A DNA stretch of 25,318 bases from the IMG/VR virus record IMGVR_UViG_3300020450_000852, positions 1 through 25,318 of that record; one strand, written 5' to 3'. The notes under the pieces were generated by a model that searched no databases, had not been told where the DNA came from, and worked only from the letters and a program-made list of their open reading frames with translations. Below are positions 13,902-20,773 of this stretch, one piece after another. Source of the DNA: a virus. The translations under genes were made by a program, and so were the position numbers. Position 1 is the stretch's first letter, and every line of letters begins with the position of its first letter.

Positions 13902-15854
13902 CTACTTCTTTTTGTTACCTGACTTCATATTGGCACACCAATGATACATCTTAGCACGTTCGCCGCTGTATTTTTTTGCCATTTTACGTAACTTTGTAAC
14001 TGATCCGTTACAACTAGCACCAGATTTCTTTACTCTACCTGGCTTACTTTTGCCCTTTTTTTTACCGTCTGCAAAGTTTTCATTCAATTCTGGATGGTAT
14101 TTCCAATGTACTTTCTTTGCATCTTTGCTTACAGATTTACCGTCAACTTCAATTTCAATTGGATATTTCTTTTTAGGATCATTATACCAATAGTATGAAT
14201 CATAACTTCCATCATCATTACTACGTATAACAAGTCCTCTTGTATGCTTGTCATCATCTGCTTGTAAAATTATATCTTTTCCGCTTGGTAATTTTAAATC
14301 TGCATCAAATTTTACTTTTTTTATATCGCCACTATGTGCATCTTCTGCTAATGTTTCTTTTACATGTACATCTATCATTCTTACAGTTGCATACTCTTCG
14401 CCCATTAAACGCAGTGCATCATAACGATGATGTCCGTTTACAATATGTCCGTGTTTGTCAACTGTAATAGGTGACATAGTATTTTCACCCATACGTTTTA
14501 GTTGGTTAAATAATTTTTTAAATTTACGTTTTTTATGTACTGGACGCATTTTACTAATTTTTAAACGTCCTAGTTTTCCTTCGTTTTTTACTTGTGGCGG
14601 TTCTTCTCCACCTGTTGCTTTATCATCATAGTGTGCATCTTGATAACCGTCAGCATCTTGTACCTTATAACCTAATCTCTTTAATTCTTTTTGTAGGTAT
14701 TTCATTTCTTTTTTACCTGCATATGGAGAAATCATTATATCAGGTTCGTCATAATTACTAACCCCTGTTGGCATACTTTTCAAGTTAGCCATGTTAGTAC
14801 CTATTTTAATAAAGTCATAGGCAGTATCTGCTTTAGTAACGAATGCATTTTTAGGATTAGGTATGTGTTTGCCTTCTTTTGCAAGTTTTGTTGCAGTTGC
14901 GTACATTACTGCATCAGCATCTTTACCATAGCGATCTTTAAAGTCGCCTTTTTTCTTCTTCATACCTTTTACAATACGTTCTTTTTCTTTTTCTTCACCT
15001 TTTGTAAGTTCTCTTTCAGTTGCAGGTTGTTGCAAATGTTGTTGTAACTCTTTTGCAGTGCGTTCAAACTTATGATCTTTATATTTAAAACCTTCGCCTC
15101 CTGCGGCTTCCCAAGCATTTACGTTTTTGCCAAAATCATCAATTAATATATTAGGTGTACCGTCTGATTGTGTGGCATACTTTGCTTTATCACTTGTAAT
15201 AATAACATTTTTAGGTGGAAAGAAACTTAAATTCTTTTTAATCCATTCACGCTTGTGTGGCTCTGATCTAGGATCATCAGCAAGAGGAGAACTACAAATT
15301 GTATAACTGCCTTTTATCTTTTTTATTAATGCAAGTAATTGTTTTGCTTGTGGAAGTAAAGGAAGTTTTAACCAAAACTCATCTGTATCTCTAATTTTTT
15401 GTAATGCATCGTTAATATCTACATTGTCGATTTTTGAATAATGATCTACTTTCATTATCTTTGCCCACTCGCCGAAGAAGTCTGCAAGCACACCGTCCAT
15501 GTCTACATATATTTCGCTTGCCTTAGATAATTCGCCTACTTTTGCCTCTAACATTACGTATTGTAACATATCTGGGTCCGGTTTGTCAACCTTTTCTTTA
15601 ACCATTCCTAGATTGTATAATACATTTGTTTTAGAACCTTTTACTTTCTTTGAATGTTGCTTAGGTTTACCTTTACCTAACCCAAGTTTTTTTACATTCA
15701 TGTATTCGCCACCAACAGGAACATCTTTAGTAGCATTTTGTTTTGTTATAATACCTACACCTGCGGCTTCTTCTTGCATTTTTCGTAAGGTATGTTTGAA
15801 ACTTCCTTTTCTAGGAATAAAATTGTCAATGTCTTTTAAACTTCTAAACTTCAT
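13902..15854 (-). CDS. Multidomain virion-type protein: HAD deoxyribonucleotidase plus ParB-like domain
   Basis: 650 aa. N-terminus with GVGIITKQNATKDVPVGGEY (about 32-51), a segment I recall from marine T4-like phage proteins. HAD domain about 114-255: YVDMDGVLADF (Asp 118 and 120), TICSSPL and LIDDFG, as in 5'(3')-deoxyribonucleotidase. A GDFKDRYGK...VMYATATKLAKE helix lies at about 303-326. A ParB/sulfiredoxin-like fold at 435-500 has NGHHRYDALRLMG. The C-terminus has a SCNGSVTKLRKMAKKYSG and YHWCANMKSGNKKK tail. The enzyme could release nucleosides from host dNMPs, or be packaged and act on entry. The combination is unusual; domain calls are by motif only. Confidence 0.7.
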   Translation of the reverse strand: MKFRSLKDIDNFIPRKGSFKHTLRKMQEEAAGVGIITKQNATKDVPVGGEYMNVKKLGLGKGKPKQHSKKVKGSKTNVLYNLGMVKEKVDKPDPDMLQYVMLEAKVGELSKASEIYVDMDGVLADFFGEWAKIMKVDHYSKIDNVDINDALQKIRDTDEFWLKLPLLPQAKQLLALIKKIKGSYTICSSPLADDPRSEPHKREWIKKNLSFFPPKNVIITSDKAKYATQSDGTPNILIDDFGKNVNAWEAAGGEGFKYKDHKFERTAKELQQHLQQPATERELTKGEEKEKERIVKGMKKKKGDFKDRYGKDADAVMYATATKLAKEGKHIPNPKNAFVTKADTAYDFIKIGTNMANLKSMPTGVSNYDEPDIMISPYAGKKEMKYLQKELKRLGYKVQDADGYQDAHYDDKATGGEEPPQVKNEGKLGRLKISKMRPVHKKRKFKKLFNQLKRMGENTMSPITVDKHGHIVNGHHRYDALRLMGEEYATVRMIDVHVKETLAEDAHSGDIKKVKFDADLKLPSGKDIILQADDDKHTRGLVIRSNDDGSYDSYYWYNDPKKKYPIEIEVDGKSVSKDAKKVHWKYHPELNENFADGKKKGKSKPGRVKKSGASCNGSVTKLRKMAKKYSGERAKMYHWCANMKSGNKKK

Positions 15855-16063
15855 TTTCTTCCTCTAAACCCTTTTGGTGCTCCAGACATATAAGGTAAAC
15901 TAAACCATAACTTAAACCAATCTTTATCGCCAGGCTTTAAACCTAATTTCTTTTCTTTTTTCTTAAGTGCAGTAGCAGTTTGGCTCATATCCTCTAAAGT
16001 GTAAGGAGTATAGCCTTTGAATTCGTGTATACCTGCAAGTTTTTGTAAAGTTGCAATATCCAT
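15851..16063 (-). CDS. Small basic virion-associated protein
   Basis: 70 aa. N-terminus MDIATLQKLAGIHEFKG has a gp21-like IHE at residues 12-14. The rest, ATALKKKEKKLGLKPGDKDW and FKLWFSLPYMSGAPKGFRGRK, matches a segment I remember as recurring in virion proteins of T4-like marine phages. The C-terminus is basic (GFRGRK). The ATG overlaps no gene but starts 2 nt after the upstream stop, and the end overlaps the multidomain gene by 4 nt. A capsid-interior role is inferred. Confidence 0.6.
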   Translation of the reverse strand: MDIATLQKLAGIHEFKGYTPYTLEDMSQTATALKKKEKKLGLKPGDKDWFKLWFSLPYMSGAPKGFRGRK

Positions 16064-16064
16064 T

Positions 16065-17441
16065 TTATTCTGCCCGTCTTACATCGTGTTTGATACCTAA
16101 GTTTGTAAACAACTTAGAACTTGTTTCAATATTTGTAAGTGCTTTTTTAATCCTATCTGCGTGTTCAGGATTGTTTTCTACTTTTTGTCTAAACTTTTTA
16201 GCGGCATCAGGCTTAATAAACAAAAGTCTACCACTCCATGCGGCACCTTTTCTATAAAAACTTAAAAAATGTTCTTTGCCATCTGTTCTATCTGCAATCC
16301 AATCTAATACTTTCATTTTATTTGGATCTTGTTCTTTAACACTTGCATTGTTTGTGCCTTTAAATAAATTAAATTCATTTACATCTTCGTCTGCTATTGC
16401 GGCTTCTAGTTCTTTTTCAATATCTGCTAGTTCTTTTTGGTCTGGTTGAAAACTTCTAATCATTTTATCTAGTTCACGCTCATTTTTTATTTGTATTAGT
16501 TCGTCATATAGTTTTTTACCACCGTATAGTGCAACAGCAATTCCTATTGCTGGTAAACCATATTTTGACATAGCACGTACAATTGGATTATCTAAATATT
16601 TCTTAACAAAGTCAATAGCATCAGACATCCAATCAATAGTTTTCCATGCACCTACAAAGAATGTAATAGCCCATTTGTTATTCCATAGCCATTTAGCAAT
16701 TTGAAAAGAATATTTTCCGCCTTTAAGAGCAGGTCCTACCCATTCTTTTGCAAAACTAGAACCACCTGCCCAATCTCCTTGCATTTTACTTGCCGCCGCA
16801 TTGACTTCTGGTGATGTTGTGGTTGCTTTCAATTGAGTGCCTAATGCACCGTCTAATAATTTTGCGGCTTCAATGCCTTTGCCTGGATACATTTGTTCCG
16901 CGGCTTTTCTTTTATCTTCTGGATCCATTGAAGGCCATGCTTTTCTTAGTTCGCTTGCACTTTTAATATCAACACCACTAAATTGAAAGTTTATAGTTGG
17001 ACCGTAAGTCATGTATCCTGAAGTTGTATGATCTTCTAAGTCTTTTCCATCCTTGTAACTTTTTAAGTAACCAGGTGTACCATCTTTTTTAATTTTATCT
17101 GGCTGTGGTTGTTCATCACGATCCTTTTCACTGCGTACAAATATTAATGCAGTACCGTCTTGAAGTAACCCTCCGTAACTGTTTAAGTTGAAAGGTGATT
17201 TTACTTGAATAAAATTAGTTGGAGGAACGCCTGCAAAACTTGCTAGTTGTTTCTTTACATCAAACGGAAAAGGTCTTGCTTCTTGATTGTTTGTTGCGGC
17301 TACATATACGTTAGTTTGACCAAAAGTTTTCACTGCCCAGTCATATAAACTTTTATGTCCTGGATGAAAAGGATGGAATCCTCCTGGCATAACTGCTACT
17401 ACCTTACGTGCAGGTGCTTCGTATAGTTGCCTTAGTTTCAT
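16065..17441 (-). CDS. Nucleotidyltransferase-domain virion-type protein with membrane segments
   Basis: 458 aa. N-terminus MKLRQLYEAP carries a gp21-like LYE (residues 6-8). Residues about 13-170 are a HxGH nucleotidyltransferase: VVAVMPGGFHPFHPGHKSLY, then FSGVDIKSASELRKAW in the place of the 'ISGTxxR' motif, as in the phage proteins often named cytidylyltransferase. The middle has hydrophobic stretches (NNKWAITFFVGAWKTIDWM and YGLPAIGIAVALYG). The C-terminal part is charged and helical, ending KHDVRRAE. If packaged, it could act on host nucleotides or lipids at entry; alternatively it may serve assembly. The substrate is unknown. It overlaps the upstream gene by 4 nt. Confidence 0.68.
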   Translation of the reverse strand: MKLRQLYEAPARKVVAVMPGGFHPFHPGHKSLYDWAVKTFGQTNVYVAATNNQEARPFPFDVKKQLASFAGVPPTNFIQVKSPFNLNSYGGLLQDGTALIFVRSEKDRDEQPQPDKIKKDGTPGYLKSYKDGKDLEDHTTSGYMTYGPTINFQFSGVDIKSASELRKAWPSMDPEDKRKAAEQMYPGKGIEAAKLLDGALGTQLKATTTSPEVNAAASKMQGDWAGGSSFAKEWVGPALKGGKYSFQIAKWLWNNKWAITFFVGAWKTIDWMSDAIDFVKKYLDNPIVRAMSKYGLPAIGIAVALYGGKKLYDELIQIKNERELDKMIRSFQPDQKELADIEKELEAAIADEDVNEFNLFKGTNNASVKEQDPNKMKVLDWIADRTDGKEHFLSFYRKGAAWSGRLLFIKPDAAKKFRQKVENNPEHADRIKKALTNIETSSKLFTNLGIKHDVRRAE

Positions 17442-19177
17442 TTATATACGCCTTTTTTAATTAACGGTATTTCTTCTGTATAAATCTTTTTTACAAGTGT
17501 TTTTACATCTTCGTCAGTAATTAAATCACCTACTTTTTCAACAAGATTATATTGCTTATTATATGCTTCCATACAATCTTTAATAACAGGCATCATAATT
17601 TTCTTTGCATTAATTTTTTTACCTGCTTGTAATTGTTCTTGCATTGCACATAGCATAGGAAAGTATTTTTTTCTATACATAGTATCGTTATTACGCATAT
17701 AAACATGCAAATCGTCTACTACATTATAGTTAGGCCCAAAGTCTTGTGTTGGCTTCATCATATTTTCTTTTACAGGTTTATTTTTTCTCACAGTTGTTAT
17801 CTCCTTGAAGTAGTCTCCCTTTTCAATTAGGTTTGTTATCTTAGCAGGATTATACTTACTTCTAATTCTTAGGAACAATTTCCCATCAACTATATTTACA
17901 AAATCTATACGTGGCCATTTTGTTCCGTCGCCGCTATTAGTATAAGTTACTCTTACACCCATGTCTAGTTTATCTCTATCTAATAATCTATCTAGTTTTT
18001 GAAAATCTAATACAAAATATTTTGATTTTTCAAACTGTGCTAGTTGTACATTAGGGTCATTATAAGTACCGTGATTCTTGATATTTAAAACAAATTGCTT
18101 TAACCATGCTTTTTCTGCATTATCGTCATTGCCTGCAAGTTCTTCTTTGAATTTTGTGTATGCTTCATTGTAAACAATGTCTATTGCTTGTTCTATACCT
18201 GTTGCATTTAAATAAGCATTACCTACTGCACTAACATCTACACCAAAGTCGCTAAAAATTTTCTTGTATGCGGCCCAACCATATTCACTGTGTGCTTTTT
18301 TCTTACTAGTAGCATGATCCGAGCCTACTGCGGCTTGTCCAAATTGGTTAGTTGTGCCTGCTTTCAAACTTAGATCAAATCTTTTAGTTTGTTTTTCGCC
18401 GTTTTCATCTGTGTATGTCATAAAAATATCTGTTTTACGACCACTCATATCTGATACACCGTCTGCTATCACAGAAACATTGTCTGCTTTGCCATTAGAT
18501 TCAAACATTTTTGCATAACGATCTACAATACCTGCTTCATTCACATAAGCAATAGACTGTCTTATAAATCCAGCCATAGATTTATCTGCCATCATAAAAT
18601 CATAATCAACAAAATCTGCATAATTCTTTGCTGGTAGTTTAACAGTTAATGAAAATGTATCAGTTGTTTTTGCTTGTTCTTCTGGAGCCTTGACACTTAT
18701 AGTTCCGCCTGTTCCTTGAGTGCCTGCTTGCTTACCAAAATCTGTAATTATTCTTTTTAGGTCTACTTCTGACACTCTTCTACTTGGTCTTACGGTTAAT
18801 CTTGCTAGTGCAAGTGCTCCTAGAACACCTTCTAGTGTGTTTCCTCTATTTGCAAGTATACGTTCGCCTGTCTTACTTTGACCTACGCCACCAAACTCTC
18901 CAGTTTTGGCTAATTGATTCATCTTAATTTCTGTTCCGTCTGTAGTTTTTAAATTAGGAACGCCTTTGGCATTAGGAATTAAGATTTCATTTTTTAATCT
19001 TTCTATTTCACTTTTATCTATTATAACTTCTTTTCCATCAATAGTAGGAAATTTTGCACCTTGAGAAATTTTATTTAAAAATGCAGGAATTCTGTCATTA
19101 GATTTCCCCAAATACTTAACAACCTCTGAAGGTCTTAAGTCTGCATACTCAAAAAGAAATTCTTTAAAGGCTACCAT
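17438..19177 (-). CDS. Large virion-type protein with PD-(D/E)XK-like nuclease features
   Basis: 579 aa. N-terminus MVAFKEFLFEYADLRPSEVV has a targeting-like start with LFE at 8-10. Around residues 245-290, RKTDIFMTYTDENGEKQTKR is followed by FDLSLKAGTTNQFGQAAVG. The order Asp, then (D)xSLKAG with the catalytic-type Lys, then a GQ helix, is that of many PD-(D/E)XK nucleases. Later parts are beta-rich (KLFLRIRSKYNPAKITNL) and helical. No Cys cluster or membrane helix. It could be a packaged nuclease or a structural protein with a decayed fold; the nuclease call rests on one motif. It overlaps the gene upstream by 7 nt. Confidence 0.5.
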   Translation of the reverse strand: MVAFKEFLFEYADLRPSEVVKYLGKSNDRIPAFLNKISQGAKFPTIDGKEVIIDKSEIERLKNEILIPNAKGVPNLKTTDGTEIKMNQLAKTGEFGGVGQSKTGERILANRGNTLEGVLGALALARLTVRPSRRVSEVDLKRIITDFGKQAGTQGTGGTISVKAPEEQAKTTDTFSLTVKLPAKNYADFVDYDFMMADKSMAGFIRQSIAYVNEAGIVDRYAKMFESNGKADNVSVIADGVSDMSGRKTDIFMTYTDENGEKQTKRFDLSLKAGTTNQFGQAAVGSDHATSKKKAHSEYGWAAYKKIFSDFGVDVSAVGNAYLNATGIEQAIDIVYNEAYTKFKEELAGNDDNAEKAWLKQFVLNIKNHGTYNDPNVQLAQFEKSKYFVLDFQKLDRLLDRDKLDMGVRVTYTNSGDGTKWPRIDFVNIVDGKLFLRIRSKYNPAKITNLIEKGDYFKEITTVRKNKPVKENMMKPTQDFGPNYNVVDDLHVYMRNNDTMYRKKYFPMLCAMQEQLQAGKKINAKKIMMPVIKDCMEAYNKQYNLVEKVGDLITDEDVKTLVKKIYTEEIPLIKKGVYK

Positions 19178-19743
19178 TTACGACAACTCCAGTACCTTGC
19201 TTTTGTTCTAGGTCCTGGATTGTCACAGTTGTGTCTTGCACGGAAACTTCTGCGTCTCGCAGGATTAGATTTTTTAATCTTCATGTTAGGATCACCAAAG
19301 TTTACTTTTTTAACATTTTTAGTCTTTGGATCTTTGACGTATACTTTAAACTTTTTAACATCACCTTGCATAGGCTTACCAAGTTTAACTTTACGTCCTT
19401 GATATTCTGCTTCGTCTAAACCATCTTCATCGTTAAACCACATAACACCATACTCATGGAAGAAGTCATCTCCGTCCCAAGTTTCTTCATCTAAATCTTC
19501 TGCTTCGTCATCACATGAACACTCAATATCAAAATCATCATAACCTTGTTTAGTCATATACTCTACAAGTCTATCTGCAAAGTCATCTGATTCTTGTTCT
19601 GATAATGCTTTCGGAAGTGGTATATGAAATACTGTTGCTCCTTGCTCAGTTTCCATAAGTTCACTACCAGGAAATACAGTATCATTAAGACCTTCGCTTA
19701 ATTCTTCTTGTTTTTCCATTACAATTCTAATAAAATGTTCCAT
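19171..19743 (-). CDS. Putative prohead/virion protein with conserved basic C-terminus
   Basis: 190 aa from ATG 19743 with GAGG upstream. N-terminus MEHFIRIVMEKQEELSEGLN has a gp21-like LSE at 15-17. The centre is acidic (CSCDDEAEDLDEETWDGDDF). The C-terminus starts at EYQGRKVKLGKPMQGDVKKF, then KVNFGDPNMKIKKSNP, then RARHNCDNPGPRTKARYWSC before RKW. I recall this tail as widespread in marine T4-like phages. The acid middle and basic end, with a Cys/His pair (HNC ... WSC), suggest an assembly or core protein, possibly metal-binding. The function is not established. Confidence 0.62.
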   Translation of the reverse strand: MEHFIRIVMEKQEELSEGLNDTVFPGSELMETEQGATVFHIPLPKALSEQESDDFADRLVEYMTKQGYDDFDIECSCDDEAEDLDEETWDGDDFFHEYGVMWFNDEDGLDEAEYQGRKVKLGKPMQGDVKKFKVYVKDPKTKNVKKVNFGDPNMKIKKSNPARRRSFRARHNCDNPGPRTKARYWSCRKW

Positions 19744-19752
19744 ATTTTTACC

Positions 19753-20094
19753 TCAATGATTAAGCACAACACTTGATACACTACCTGCAGTGTATACTAA
19801 TTTGGCTCTTATCCATACATAATTGCCTGTAAAATTTGCAACTTTAGTACCCGAAGCACTAGTTTCTATGTACGTTTGTACATCAAACCAGTCAGTTGCA
19901 GTAGGTGTTGTTGCTAGGGTTCCTTGTATAGTTATAGTCCCTTGTAGGTCTGTAAAACTGTATTGAACAGTGTGAATACCGTCACTACGACCGTAGTATC
20001 CGTCACCTTTTACTTCTGTACCCGTAACAGTCTGTACAGTACTGTCTGCTGGGTGTGTTTGTGTCGTTAATAATGTTTCGCTATTACTTGGCAT
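19753..20094 (-). CDS. Small beta-rich virion structural protein
   Basis: 113 aa. Thr/Ser/Val-rich with beta-strand alternation: HTVQYSFTDLQGTITIQGTL, then FDVQTYIETSASGTKVANF and YVWIRAKLVYTAGSVSSVVL. No Cys, few charged residues. This is the composition of tail, decoration or fibre-associated beta-sandwich proteins, and the GTITIQGTLATTPT pattern is familiar from marine T4-like phages. A late-promoter-like box ends 3 nt before the ATG and no Shine-Dalgarno is seen, so the message could be leaderless. Confidence 0.65.
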   Translation of the reverse strand: MPSNSETLLTTQTHPADSTVQTVTGTEVKGDGYYGRSDGIHTVQYSFTDLQGTITIQGTLATTPTATDWFDVQTYIETSASGTKVANFTGNYVWIRAKLVYTAGSVSSVVLNH

Positions 20095-20097
20095 ATT

Positions 20098-20107
20098 GTA
20101 TTTATCA
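20098..20107 (-). promoter_or_regulatory. Late promoter box (TGATAAATAC) directly before the virion gene
   Basis: Minus strand TGATAAATAC ends three bases before the ATG at 20094. If used like T4 late promoters, RNA would begin at about the ATG. It overlaps the last codons of the upstream gene. Confidence 0.5.
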
Positions 20108-20773
20108 ACTTAATGCAGAGTTGATAAACTTGTCGACACGTTTGATATTACCACCTATGATGATCTGTATAAGTTGTAATACCTTTTCGTCCCGTACATA
20201 AAAGTACATACCATTAACATAACCGTTATTTTTAACTTCTTGTAAGAACTTATTTCCTGCTTTACATTTATCAGGATTAGCAGTAATCCAATCACCCAAT
20301 CCGCTAGATACTTGATTACCTACTGTTACTTTATATTCAAATTCGATAGGGTTTTCTTTAGTAATGATTACTTTAGGCTTGAGATTGTTTATATCTTCAA
20401 GATTAGGTTGCGTAAAACTTTCTATACTCAAATTACGAGTTTTTAAACTTTCTATCCAATGTATGTCATTTGAATAAATGTTTAAGAAAGGATGTTCACA
20501 TCTAAGTTTGTAATTATCATGTCCTTGTGCAGTAAATTCAGCAAGTAGAAATTGTGCAGTAATTAAAGCATCTCTTGTAACAGGTACAGTATATCTTAAT
20601 GATCTTTTCCAATTGATATCATCTCCTGTTTCTGCTTGTTGTTGTAATGAATCTAAAATACTTCTAGCATAAGACAGATTTTTGTCTCTAAAAATTACAC
20701 CTAGGTTGTGCTGGACAACCAACCTGTACATATACTGATCGTAAAACAGTTTTGTAGTCTTAAGTGCTTGCAA
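20105..20773 (-). CDS. Conserved phage protein of unknown function, coupled to clpA
   Basis: 222 aa from TTG 20773, with AGAGG 6 nt upstream; it overlaps the end of the ClpA gene by 14 nt. The N-terminus MQALKTTKLFYDQYMYRLVV is basic-aromatic, and the sequence is mixed alpha/beta without membrane helices, Cys clusters or nucleotide motifs. Its place directly after clpA allows a role as adaptor or substrate-selecting partner, but nothing in the sequence proves it. I recall similar hypothetical proteins in T4-like marine phages. An ATG at codon 15 is the only alternative close start and has no better ribosome binding site. Confidence 0.7.
   Translation of the reverse strand: MQALKTTKLFYDQYMYRLVVQHNLGVIFRDKNLSYARSILDSLQQQAETGDDINWKRSLRYTVPVTRDALITAQFLLAEFTAQGHDNYKLRCEHPFLNIYSNDIHWIESLKTRNLSIESFTQPNLEDINNLKPKVIITKENPIEFEYKVTVGNQVSSGLGDWITANPDKCKAGNKFLQEVKNNGYVNGMYFYVRDEKVLQLIQIIIGGNIKRVDKFINSALS

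Noticed and set aside
15560-15589. TTGACA-18-TACAAT inside the 650-aa gene
   Set aside because: It has an extended -10, but lies deep in a coding region with no gene start downstream for about 1.7 kb, and spacing differs from the five others.
16065-17441. Calling the nucleotidyltransferase domain an NMN adenylyltransferase (NadM/NadR)
   Set aside because: HxGH and the later motif are shared by the whole superfamily; nothing specific to NMN binding is visible, so the substrate is left open.
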